DNA of 64,000 bases, from contig NC_014228.1 in assembly GCF_000252955.1 (NCBI RefSeq), forward strand, positions 806,001 to 870,000, given 5' to 3'. The notes beneath the pieces were generated by a model. The model worked only from the letters and a program-made list of their open reading frames with translations, was not told the DNA's origin and did not search any database. The position numbers and the translations under genes are program-made. Each line of letters starts with the position of its first letter. Positions within the stretch are counted from its first letter, which is position 1. The stretch is from Xenorhabdus nematophila ATCC 19061 (GTDB taxonomy: Bacteria > Pseudomonadota > Gammaproteobacteria > Enterobacterales > Enterobacteriaceae). Shown in pieces: positions 1 to 7,956 of this stretch.

Positions 1-119
1 CGGTAAAGGATCCCTTCGAAAGTCAGATAATGTTCTTCTTTATGATACACATATCCACTTTGTTGCATCAATACAGCTAGCTTATTCCATAAAGGTTTTG
101 ATAACATTGTTCTTGGCAT
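1..119 (-). CDS. IS5 family transposase, N-terminal fragment (runs off window)
   Basis: Thirty-nine complete codons are visible from an ATG at 119 down to the left edge. The protein starts [19 protein letters not shown] and reaches a TFEGILY motif. This parallels MPRLMLTDDSW and TLEGMLFRMRTG in the transposase at 42469-43220, so it is the conserved N-terminal region of IS427-group DDE transposases. The catalytic residues are outside the window, so intactness cannot be judged. It reads away from the truncated ybaK. Confidence 0.75.
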   Translation of the reverse strand, partial: MPRTMLSKPLWNKLAVLMQQSGYVYHKEEHYLTFEGILY

Positions 120-208
120 GATGGTCTGGGGTCATGGTTTTTTCGCGAAGACAATGATACCAGATCATCATGCTGTTCAAATTTCTTTCATAAAACGTCA
201 ACAGCCCC
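1..208 (-). mobile_element. IS5 family (IS427-type) insertion sequence, right-edge part only
   Basis: This is the end of an insertion sequence whose remainder lies left of the window. The outer end at 195-208 reads GGGGCTGTTGACGT on the minus strand. It shares the GxGxxTGTTGAC pattern with the end of the IS at 42441-43307. The next two bases (209-210) are TA, the usual target of this group. The insertion lies inside the ybaK reading frame. The partner TA copy and the far end are outside the window, so the duplication cannot be confirmed here. Confidence 0.75.
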
Positions 209-377
209 TAGTCCATTGGGACAAAAAAAGCGTCTTCCTACTGTTATTGATATTCAGGCACATACTTTACCCACTCTGTTTATTTCTGGTGGAAAACGAG
301 GATTAGATATTGAATTAGCGCCCACAGATTTATGCCAATTACTTAATTGTTCATTCGCTGACATTGCTAAGATTTGA
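209..377 (+). pseudogene. ybaK: ybaK (Cys-tRNA(Pro)/Cys-tRNA(Cys) deacylase), 3' remnant cut by an IS
   Basis: The frame from 210 to the TGA at 375-377 encodes [14 protein letters not shown], then [15 protein letters not shown], then FADIAKI. This is the C-terminal third of YbaK, an INS-superfamily editing protein that hydrolyses Cys mischarged on tRNA-Pro. The frame is clean from the TA that abuts the IS end, so the IS has split the gene. The 5' part should lie beyond the IS to the left. YbaK next to ushA matches E. coli gene order. The product is presumably inactive unless an IS-free copy exists elsewhere. Confidence 0.85.
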
Positions 378-415
378 AAACAATTTGCAATTTTCATTAA
401 TTTTTTTCGAGCCGG

Positions 416-437
416 CTCTGTTTTCTCCAAAACAGAG
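416..437. promoter_or_regulatory. Perfect 9-bp inverted repeat upstream of the GNAT cassette
   Basis: CTCTGTTTT (416-424), loop CTCC and AAAACAGAG (429-437) form a perfect stem. No T-run follows, so it is a weak terminator for ybaK. It ends 3 bp before the putative -35 box at 440. That placement fits an operator for an autoregulating toxin-antitoxin pair, but this role is inferred. Confidence 0.45.
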
Positions 438-439
438 TC

Positions 440-467
440 TTGAGCCAAGTTAAAATGCAGTTATACT
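440..467 (+). promoter_or_regulatory. Putative sigma70 promoter of the small-ORF/GNAT cassette
   Basis: TTGAGC (440-445), a 16-bp spacer and TATACT (462-467) make a reasonable sigma70 promoter. It lies about 70 bp before the ATG at 536. No better candidate is seen in 378-535. Confidence 0.5.
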
Positions 468-535
468 CTCCCTATAGAAAAAATATTCTAATTACTATTT
501 CAATTAACTTAATCAAATAAAAAAGGAGAATAAAT

Positions 536-703
536 ATGGCCACCTCATCATTTTTCCGACAAATTGTTATTACTGATCCAAAGGCCATTAAAATGCTGAG
601 AAAAGCGAACAGACGACCGAGAAAGAAAAATTTTGAAGAAATAGATTTTGAGGCACAGCAAAAAGAGGCTATAGAAATATTAAAACGAAAATTATCACCT
701 TAG
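536..703 (+). CDS. Small basic protein, candidate antitoxin of a GNAT toxin
   Basis: A 55-aa protein starts at 536 after an AGGAGA ribosome site 6-7 bases upstream. It begins MATSSFFRQIVITDPKAI, continues with a strongly basic stretch (residues 22-31, KANRRPRKKN-like) and ends in an acidic/basic helical tail (EAQQKEAIEILKRKL). The stop TAG is 5 bases before the GNAT gene start, so the two are surely co-transcribed and probably translationally coupled. A short charged ORF directly upstream of a GNAT gene is the layout of toxin-antitoxin pairs. I do not recognise a named antitoxin fold (no clear ribbon-helix-helix motif). The antitoxin role is an inference from context. The region is much more AT-rich than its neighbours. 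Confidence 0.6.
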   Translation: MATSSFFRQIVITDPKAIKMLRKANRRPRKKNFEEIDFEAQQKEAIEILKRKLSP

Positions 704-708
704 GGAAA

Positions 709-1227
709 ATGCTAACGACTTTTGGCAATGATAAGGCAAAAGAATATTTACTTTCATTTTCTTGCCCATTAGATCGTGATATAGAATCATTTTTACACCT
801 AAAATCAATTAGATTTGAACAGGCAGATGCAGCAAGAACCTACTTGGTTTTAGACAGCAAAGGCCTTATTCTGGCTTATTTTTCTTTAACGTTTAAGGAG
901 CTACCAACAAATAGCCTCTCTATTTCAAAAACAAAGATAAAGAGGCTTAATGGTATTAGTAAGAATGCAACTTCGCTAAAAGTTTATTTAATTGGTCAAA
1001 TAGCTAAAAACTTCTCTTTACATGAAAATCCTATAACAATTAATGATATTTTATTTTTCATTAATATCACCATTGAAAAAACACAAGAACTAATAGGAGG
1101 AAGAGTTACAATTTTAGAGTGTCAGAATAATTCTAAAATAATTTCATTATATGAAAAAAATGGATTTGAGAAATTACCAACAAAAGGAGAAGAAGGTTCA
1201 TTAATTACTATGCTATTTAATAACTAA
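709..1227 (+). CDS. GNAT-family N-acetyltransferase, candidate toxin with atypical acetyl-CoA loop
   Basis: This 172-aa protein has GNAT features. A YLVLDSKGLILAYFSL segment (residues about 45-60) corresponds to beta2-beta4. VYLIGQIAKNF (about 92-102) corresponds to the strand before the pyrophosphate loop. The C-terminal part has GGRVTILECQNNSKIISLYE followed by KNGFEKL, the usual 'ECxxNxxxxxxYEKxGF' ending. The canonical Q/RxxGxG/A loop is not obvious: after GQIAKNF comes SLHENPITINDILFF. This marks a subgroup different from classic TacT/AtaT toxins. The start at 709 follows an AGGGA site. The upstream 55-aa ORF is the likely partner. Low GC and the IS-disrupted neighbour suggest acquisition. 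A non-toxic acetyltransferase is the alternative. Confidence 0.7.
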   Translation: MLTTFGNDKAKEYLLSFSCPLDRDIESFLHLKSIRFEQADAARTYLVLDSKGLILAYFSLTFKELPTNSLSISKTKIKRLNGISKNATSLKVYLIGQIAKNFSLHENPITINDILFFINITIEKTQELIGGRVTILECQNNSKIISLYEKNGFEKLPTKGEEGSLITMLFNN

Positions 1228-1288
1228 GTTATTGTTAGTTTCAACCCACTCCATTTTCAGATTACGCAAAGCACACCCATATGATAGT

Positions 1289-1326
1289 AAAAAAGACCAT
1301 CAGCAATAAATATGGATGGTCTTTTT
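1289..1326. terminator. Bidirectional terminator between the GNAT gene and ushA
   Basis: AAAAAAGACCATC (1289-1301) and GATGGTCTTTTT (1315-1326) form a stem with A-run and T-run flanks. It can therefore end transcription from either side of this convergent pair. Confidence 0.85.
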
Positions 1327-1364
1327 ATTCAGATAACTAATAAGAGTTTATTAGTTTTTCACTC

Positions 1365-3023
1365 TTATTTACGTACAACCTCACCTTTCGGTTCATAATC
1401 AGAGGTTTTTAGCGGAGAGTGCTTTTCGATATACCCTTTCAACACTTCGGCATCGACGAAACCTGTATCAACGTAGCCCGGAAGATTATCAATACGTGGA
1501 TAACCATCTCCCCCAATTGCGTTGAAATTCAGGGTTGCCATACGATAAGTTTTATTCAGATCTAACGGCTTACCACCAATTTTTACATTGCTGATATTTT
1601 TGCCATCAATTTCGAAGCTGACATTATAGAATTGCCCATAAGCCCCGGAATTCTTTTCCATATTAGCAACAGCCGTCAAATACGGTAAGACTTCGCTACC
1701 TTTGAAATCGACATAAACCAACTGGTTGGCAAATGGATGAACCTTCATGACATCTTTGTAAGTAATATCACCGGGTTCAATAGAATCACGAATGCCACCA
1801 CCACTCATGACAGCAAAATCAGCGTTTGTCCGTTCCATCTGAGCAGCCAATACAAGATGAGCCATATTGGTCTGAATAAAACGAACCTGACTACGATCAC
1901 CTTCCAGCTTATTATCGACTGAGCCAACTTTAACATTCAATTTTTGATTGCCTTTCTGCTGATAAGGCGTCAATAAGTTGAGCATGTCAGGATCTTGCTG
2001 AATTTTATGTGTGTAATAAACACGTTCCGTCGTGCCACCTTCTTTTGTCACTTTTTTATTTAAGTTGATAGGGATCAATTGGTAATGAACCAATTTGAAT
2101 TCACCATTACGGAATTGAAAATCAGCACGACCAACATATTTGCCCCATTCATGGGCTTGGACAATCCATGTTCCATTTTGACGATCCGGGGAGCAAGGTG
2201 CTCCCGGCACATAATCTACCTGCTTATAATTTTTATTTTCTGCCGACATACAAACCGGATCTTGTGAGTGACCACCCACAATCATATCTAAATAACCCGC
2301 AGGTAAACTACGCGCCATTTCAACATCGCCCGGCGCATTCGTACCACTATGACCATCGTTGTAATGGCCCATATGTGTGGCAGCAATAATCACATCCGGC
2401 TTTTCAGTCTCTTTCAGCTCTTCAATCACTTTTTTGGCTTCTTGTGCCGGAACACGGAATTCCACATCCGGGAAATTGGCGGGATTACCGATTTTCATCG
2501 TATCATCAGTCGTCAGACCAAGAACGGCAATTTTTATCCCCTGCTTATCAAACATAACGTAAGGTTTGAATAGACGCTTGCCCGTGCTGGCTTGGTAAAT
2601 ATTGGCAGATAAAAATGGGAAATTTGCCCAATTTTGCTGCTGATACAATACATTTAAAGGTTTGTCGAATTCATGATTTCCCAATGTCATTGCATCATAA
2701 CCTACCAGATTCATCCCCTTAAAATCTGGCTCAGCGTCCTGCATGTCTGATTCAGGTACACCGGTATTAATGTCACCACCTGACAGCAACAGTACGCTGC
2801 CTCCGTTCTTGGCAACTTCCTGACGAATAGCATCTACCACGGTTTTTTGAGCTGACAGGCCATACTCACCATGATCGTTCTGCCAGAAATGGCCATGATG
2901 ATCGTTAGTATGCAGAATTGTAATATCGTAAGTTTTATCTTTTTCCCAAGCGGTTGCAATTAACGGAGCCAACGATAAAGAAACCGCTAAGGCACATACT
3001 GACGCTTTAAAAGAAAATTTCAT
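1365..3023 (-). CDS. ushA: Periplasmic UDP-sugar hydrolase / 5'-nucleotidase
   Basis: UshA hydrolyses UDP-sugars and 5'-nucleotides in the periplasm so that nucleosides and sugars can be salvaged. The 552-aa protein (E. coli about 550) opens with a Sec signal peptide ending near LIATAWEKD. The metallophosphatase motifs follow in order: ILHTNDHHGHF, GGDINTG, GNHEFD, ATHMGH and GGHSQD. The C-terminal substrate domain carries VMSGGGIRDSIEPGDI and GGDGYPR. It is a single gene between a bidirectional terminator and the divergent fsr. The E. coli neighbours (ybaK, fsr) are conserved. Confidence 0.97.
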   Translation of the reverse strand: MKFSFKASVCALAVSLSLAPLIATAWEKDKTYDITILHTNDHHGHFWQNDHGEYGLSAQKTVVDAIRQEVAKNGGSVLLLSGGDINTGVPESDMQDAEPDFKGMNLVGYDAMTLGNHEFDKPLNVLYQQQNWANFPFLSANIYQASTGKRLFKPYVMFDKQGIKIAVLGLTTDDTMKIGNPANFPDVEFRVPAQEAKKVIEELKETEKPDVIIAATHMGHYNDGHSGTNAPGDVEMARSLPAGYLDMIVGGHSQDPVCMSAENKNYKQVDYVPGAPCSPDRQNGTWIVQAHEWGKYVGRADFQFRNGEFKLVHYQLIPINLNKKVTKEGGTTERVYYTHKIQQDPDMLNLLTPYQQKGNQKLNVKVGSVDNKLEGDRSQVRFIQTNMAHLVLAAQMERTNADFAVMSGGGIRDSIEPGDITYKDVMKVHPFANQLVYVDFKGSEVLPYLTAVANMEKNSGAYGQFYNVSFEIDGKNISNVKIGGKPLDLNKTYRMATLNFNAIGGDGYPRIDNLPGYVDTGFVDAEVLKGYIEKHSPLKTSDYEPKGEVVRK

Positions 3024-3232
3024 GGGAGATCTCCATGCCCTTGAAGTGTTATTGGTGATACGATCGTGATCAGTGATATGAAAAATTTGAAATCTACCAA
3101 GTGTAAACTGCCAAATTATACCAATGAAAATAAAAATTTTATTAGCACGCTAAGATATATTAAGGTGTAAAAATTAAACAAAAATTTAACACTAATCTTC
3201 TTCCTACAAACCATATTGGTAAGCGAATAACT

Positions 3233-4450
3233 ATGAGTGAACAAAGCGATACAAAAACTCTGCCTACCTCATCAACAAAAACACACCGGACAATTTTCTC
3301 AATACTCGGGGCGATAAGCTTATCTCATCTGCTGAATGACATGATTCAATCGATGATTCTGGCCGTTTATCCACTACTGCAATCTGAATTTACGCTGAGC
3401 TTCATTCAGGTTGGAATGATAACCCTCACTTATCAAGTCACCGCATCACTATTACAACCTCTCATTGGCTTGTATACCGATAAACATCCGCAACCTTACT
3501 CTTTGCCCTTCGGTATGGGATTTACCTTATCGGGACTGCTTCTATTGGCTTACGCCGAAAATTTTCCGCTCATACTGGTGGCTGCCGCCCTGGTTGGAAT
3601 TGGCTCATCTGTTTTTCATCCAGAATCATCAAGAGTGGCACGCATGGCATCCGGAGGACGGCATGGGCTGGCGCAATCCTTATTTCAAGTAGGCGGAAAT
3701 TTGGGAAGCTCACTTGGCCCACTACTGGCTGCCATTTTTATCGCACCTTATGGCAGGGAAAGTATCGGTTGGTTTTCTCTGACAGCATTGCTTGCAATCG
3801 TGATCCTACTGCAAGTCAGTCAATGGTATAAAATGCAACATAGAGCCAATAAGCCTCAATCTTCCCGCCATATTTCTCTGCCAGGCTTGCCGAAAAAAAC
3901 AGTTGTACGCGCTTTTGCCATTTTATTGATACTCATTTTCTCAAAATATTTTTACCTCACCAGCATCAGCAGCTACTACACTTTTTATTTAATCCAAAAG
4001 TTTGGTTTATCAGTACAAAATGCCCAAATTCACTTGTTTATATTTTTGTTCTCCGTTGCGGCTGGCACGCTTATTGGAGGGCCAATTGGGGATAAAATAG
4101 GCCGAAAATATGTCATATGGGCATCTATTCTTGGCGTTGCTCCATTTACCCTCTTATTGCCTTATGCATCCTTATTCTGGACAGGCGTATTAACTGTGTT
4201 TATTGGCGTTATATTAGCCTCTGCGTTTTCTGCTATTTTGGTTTATGCTCAAGAACTCATGCCTGGTAGAACAGGTATGATCGCAGGTTTATTCTTTGGA
4301 CTGGCATTTGGTATGGGGGGCATTGGTGCCACGGTACTCGGCTATGTTGCAGATAAAACCAGTATAGAATTAGTTTATAAAATTTGTGCTTTTCTACCAC
4401 TTATTGGTATTTTTACCTTATTCCTGCCAAATATAGAAAAGAAAACTTAA
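3233..4450 (+). CDS. fsr: MFS transporter, fosmidomycin resistance protein
   Basis: This 405-aa protein has about twelve hydrophobic segments and matches Fsr, a major facilitator efflux protein named for fosmidomycin resistance. Diagnostic parts are the N-terminal SHLLNDMIQSMILAVYPLL, GLYTDKHPQPYSLPFGMG between helices 2 and 3, and GPIGDKIGRKYVIWASI in the second half, an MFS loop 2/3-like motif. The physiological substrate is not established. It is divergent from ushA across a 209-bp gap, in the E. coli order ybaL-fsr-ushA. Confidence 0.93.
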   Translation: MSEQSDTKTLPTSSTKTHRTIFSILGAISLSHLLNDMIQSMILAVYPLLQSEFTLSFIQVGMITLTYQVTASLLQPLIGLYTDKHPQPYSLPFGMGFTLSGLLLLAYAENFPLILVAAALVGIGSSVFHPESSRVARMASGGRHGLAQSLFQVGGNLGSSLGPLLAAIFIAPYGRESIGWFSLTALLAIVILLQVSQWYKMQHRANKPQSSRHISLPGLPKKTVVRAFAILLILIFSKYFYLTSISSYYTFYLIQKFGLSVQNAQIHLFIFLFSVAAGTLIGGPIGDKIGRKYVIWASILGVAPFTLLLPYASLFWTGVLTVFIGVILASAFSAILVYAQELMPGRTGMIAGLFFGLAFGMGGIGATVLGYVADKTSIELVYKICAFLPLIGIFTLFLPNIEKKT

Positions 4451-4685
4451 AATGTTCGGTAAAATAATCAGATAGATATTGCAATACTTACGTATTCAAC
4501 TTTGTAAACAAGCGTAAATAATAATAAAATCCACATAAATTTACATTAAAATAGTATTTATGTAGATCATGCTTATTTTCACCGATCAGTATATTCTTTA
4601 ACAAGTTGTTCTTGAAACAATTGCAATATACATTATTACCTCACCTGACTATAAAATTTATTAACTCTCTACCCCAGAAGGAGCC

Positions 4686-6407
4686 TTGATGGAGCATTCG
4701 ACACCTCTTATCACGACCATTGTTGGCGGTTTTGTTCTCGCCTATCTGCTGGGCATGCTTGCGCAACGCCTCAAAATCTCACCACTGGTAGGGTATCTTG
4801 TAGCCGGTGTACTCGCGGGACCATTTACACCCGGTTTTGTTGCCGATACGTCTTTGGCGCCAGAACTTTCGGAAATTGGCGTGATCTTACTGATGTTTGG
4901 TGTCGGTCTACACTTTTCACTCAAAGATTTGTTAGCCGTCAAATCAATCGCCATACCCGGAGCCATCGCCCAAATTGCTGTAGCAACGTTATTGGGAGTA
5001 GGGTTATCAGCACTCCTTGGCTGGGGGCTATTCAGTGGTATTGTATTTGGCCTTTGTCTGTCCACTGCCAGCACAGTGGTATTACTACGGGCATTAGAAG
5101 AGCGACAGCTCATTGATAGTCAAAGAGGACAAATAGCCATTGGTTGGTTGATTGTCGAAGATCTGGCTATGGTTCTGGCGTTGGTATTGCTCCCTGCAGC
5201 AGCCGGTATTCTGGAAAGCAAGAATGCGGATATTGGCCAGCTATTCATTGGGCTGTCCATCACAATCGGCAAAGTTATTGCCTTTATTTTATTGATGATT
5301 TTCGTCGGCCGGAGATTAATTCCCTGGTTATTGGCGAAAACAGCCAGTACGGGATCTCGTGAGCTGTTTACACTGGCCGTATTAGCGATTGCATTGGGTG
5401 TCGCTTACGGTGCGGTTACTCTGTTTGACGCGTCATTTGCTCTCGGCGCATTTTTCGCTGGCATGGTACTGAATGAATCAGAATTGAGTCATCGGGCCGC
5501 ACAAGATACCTTGCCATTGCGGGATGCTTTTGCGGTGCTGTTCTTCGTCTCGGTCGGCATGTTGTTTGATCCAATGGTTCTGTTCCAACAGCCTTTGGCG
5601 ATTTTAGGCACCCTCATCATCATTATCATTGGCAAATCACTGGCGGCTATGCTGCTGGTCAGAATGTTCGGCCATTCACGACGTACAGCCTTAACCATCT
5701 CTGTCAGCCTTGCTCAAATCGGTGAGTTCGCGTTTATTCTGGCCGGGCTTGGTGTTGCTTTGGGGCTGCTGGATGGTGAAGCCCGTAACCTTGTGCTGGC
5801 CGGTGCTATGATTTCTATCATGCTGAATCCCCTTCTATTCAGTCTGCTGGATCGCTATTTGGAAAAAACAGAAACCATTGAAGAACAATTAATCGAAGAA
5901 ACATTGGAAGAAGAAACCCAGATACCTGTCGATATTTGCGGTCATGCCATTGTAGTCGGATATGGTCGGGTAGGTCGTTTGCTATGCCAACGTTTACAAG
6001 AGAAAAATTTTCCCGTTGTCGTGATTGAAGATACACGTGCCCGATTTGAAGAATTGGGAGAAATAGGTACCAGCGCAGTGATGGGTAACGCCGCCAATAA
6101 AGATATTATGGCCTTAGCCCGACTCGATTGCGCCTGTACGTTATTTTTGACTATCCCCAATGGTTATGAAGCGGGTGAAATTGTCGCTAATACCAGAGAA
6201 ATACGGCCTGATATCAATATCATCGTACGTGCTCATTATGATGATGAAGTCACCTATATCACAGAGCGTGGCACTAACCAGATCATTATTGGTGAACATG
6301 AGATAGCAAAAGCAATGGCCGCTTCAATCCCTGAAAATTATGAAGCGAGTTGCCCGATAGAACCGACATTATTAGCTACCCCAACAGTGCCATCATCAAC
6401 AGCATAG
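4686..6407 (+). CDS. ybaL: CPA2-family cation:proton antiporter, KefB/KefC-like, with RCK domain
   Basis: The first ~385 residues form a Na+/H+ exchanger-type membrane domain of about twelve helices (LVGYLVAGVLAGPFTPGF, GVGLHFSLKDL, STASTVVLLRALEE, FFVSVGMLFDP). A cytoplasmic TrkA-N/RCK domain follows at residues about 415-540 (HAIVVGYGRVGRLLCQRL, the GxGxxG nucleotide-binding loop). At 573 aa it is slightly longer than E. coli YbaL (558). It is a predicted potassium or sodium efflux antiporter, and the substrate is unproven. A GAAGGAG ribosome site precedes the ATG. The 235-bp upstream gap shows no further gene. Confidence 0.93.
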   Translation: MMEHSTPLITTIVGGFVLAYLLGMLAQRLKISPLVGYLVAGVLAGPFTPGFVADTSLAPELSEIGVILLMFGVGLHFSLKDLLAVKSIAIPGAIAQIAVATLLGVGLSALLGWGLFSGIVFGLCLSTASTVVLLRALEERQLIDSQRGQIAIGWLIVEDLAMVLALVLLPAAAGILESKNADIGQLFIGLSITIGKVIAFILLMIFVGRRLIPWLLAKTASTGSRELFTLAVLAIALGVAYGAVTLFDASFALGAFFAGMVLNESELSHRAAQDTLPLRDAFAVLFFVSVGMLFDPMVLFQQPLAILGTLIIIIIGKSLAAMLLVRMFGHSRRTALTISVSLAQIGEFAFILAGLGVALGLLDGEARNLVLAGAMISIMLNPLLFSLLDRYLEKTETIEEQLIEETLEEETQIPVDICGHAIVVGYGRVGRLLCQRLQEKNFPVVVIEDTRARFEELGEIGTSAVMGNAANKDIMALARLDCACTLFLTIPNGYEAGEIVANTREIRPDINIIVRAHYDDEVTYITERGTNQIIIGEHEIAKAMAASIPENYEASCPIEPTLLATPTVPSSTA

Positions 6408-6419
6408 TTTTTCACTCAA

Positions 6420-6447
6420 GGAATATCCCCGTACCCGGGGATATTCC
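6420..6447. terminator. Hairpin between convergent ybaL and gsk
   Basis: GGAATATCCCC (6420-6430) pairs perfectly with GGGGATATTCC (6437-6447) around a 6-base loop. It lies 13 bp past the ybaL stop and 42 bp past the gsk stop. It lacks a long T-run, so strength is uncertain. Confidence 0.6.
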
Positions 6448-6488
6448 CATGAAAGATTCAAGGTAATAGGTTGATATTATCGCTAGTA

Positions 6489-7799
6489 TCAACGTTCCCA
6501 ATAAGATTCTTCTAAACTATCTTCTTTCTCCGGTAACCCTCGGGTTAAACGTGGAGCATGTTGGCTCAATACCTGATAACTCACCCTGTTTGCATACTTA
6601 CATACCTGAGCCAATGAGGAATATGTCAAATAAGAACGCGCATGTTTGCTGGAATTCGGCACATTCATGCGATGATAACTATTGGCAGTAATATCATGCA
6701 GCAATGCAGACAGCGCACCATCCCCTGCACCATTAGTATTCATGATTTTTTCAGGGCCACCCATATAAGGTTCGATGTGAGAATAAACTTTCATCGGGTT
6801 CTGACATTCAGTTTTTCGCATCGCCCGGCTGAACTCATAGCGGTTAAATTCTGCAATCGCACCAGGCAGCAAAGGATGCAATGTCTGACGTTTATATTCT
6901 TCCTCGGTATACCCCGCCATGTATAATCCAGCAGGCCCGGCTGTACACAACACTAAATCAACCCAATTCAGCACCATGTCTGCGGCTAACAGAGGATCGC
7001 TGAATCCCGTCAATTCATAAGCTTCATCTTCATTCATAGCCACAACAGAAACATTTTCAGCAATAAAATCACGCCACCATTGAGGATCGTCAGCAATGAC
7101 GTATTTTGTACCTAATGTCAGTACGACAGGTATATTGTGTTTCTTCGCATATTCGATGGCTTTCATTGTTGCTTCTGGCATGGGTTCACCCGGTTTGCAA
7201 CGTACCAGATACGCCGTAATCACTAATGCTGAAGCATTAGCAATAATATGTTCTGGGATATTTTCCGGACGAAGCTGATTCATTAAACCCGGACTAATAG
7301 CAAATGTTCTTTCGCCATTTTCAGTCACCAAGGTAAAACAACGACCAATTGGGCCATTAACACCCTGAAGATGATTTAAATCCATACGGCTGGATGTATT
7401 GCACAGATAACAATAGGCATAACTTCCTATCTGGATGTTACTGCACATGGCACCAAGTAATACGGATTTGTCGTCTGCCAGAACGGAATAATTGTGCAGG
7501 GTATTGCCAATAGTACCGCCAGCAAATTCATGGCTAATCAAATGATTATCCGTTAGTTCTTTGTAAAGCGCCTCGGCTACATCATCTTCAATCACTAATG
7601 AATGTCCCTGGCTCAAGTGATAACGCTGAATAAAACTCTCATCGACTTTAGCTTCAATATCTACCAGTGTTTGGTCAATACCGACGATGTAAGCCCGATT
7701 ATTTTCGGTGTCCATCATCTCTTTGATGGGTTGAAGGAGAGGATCTTTTAAACTGACAGGAAAATAGTGTTTAGATTTACGTTTACCGGGGAATTTCAT
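6489..7799 (-). CDS. gsk: Inosine-guanosine kinase
   Basis: Gsk phosphorylates guanosine and inosine to GMP and IMP in purine salvage. The 436-aa protein is the usual length (E. coli 434) and belongs to the PfkB/ribokinase family. It starts MKFPGKRKSKHYFPVSLKD and contains the substrate motif EFAGGTIGNTLHNYSVL. The catalytic C-terminal signature is NTNGAGDGALSALLHDI, with the GAGD anion hole and catalytic Asp. It is convergent with ybaL as in E. coli. Confidence 0.97.
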   Translation of the reverse strand: MKFPGKRKSKHYFPVSLKDPLLQPIKEMMDTENNRAYIVGIDQTLVDIEAKVDESFIQRYHLSQGHSLVIEDDVAEALYKELTDNHLISHEFAGGTIGNTLHNYSVLADDKSVLLGAMCSNIQIGSYAYCYLCNTSSRMDLNHLQGVNGPIGRCFTLVTENGERTFAISPGLMNQLRPENIPEHIIANASALVITAYLVRCKPGEPMPEATMKAIEYAKKHNIPVVLTLGTKYVIADDPQWWRDFIAENVSVVAMNEDEAYELTGFSDPLLAADMVLNWVDLVLCTAGPAGLYMAGYTEEEYKRQTLHPLLPGAIAEFNRYEFSRAMRKTECQNPMKVYSHIEPYMGGPEKIMNTNGAGDGALSALLHDITANSYHRMNVPNSSKHARSYLTYSSLAQVCKYANRVSYQVLSQHAPRLTRGLPEKEDSLEESYWER

Positions 7800-7956
7800 A
7801 ATTAATTGCTGCTATAGAGCCAAAAAATGCGCCATATTAGCATAATATGATTTAGCACAATACAGGGGCAAAACAAAAACAGAGTCATTTACATACAGGC
7901 AGCCAATGTTAGATTAACTTTGGCTGCCAAAAATATTAGCTATAATAATAAATAGC

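Noticed and set aside
254..448. A 64-codon minus-strand open frame over the ybaK remnant and the inverted repeat.
   Set aside because: It is antisense to clear ybaK coding sequence and shows no family resemblance.
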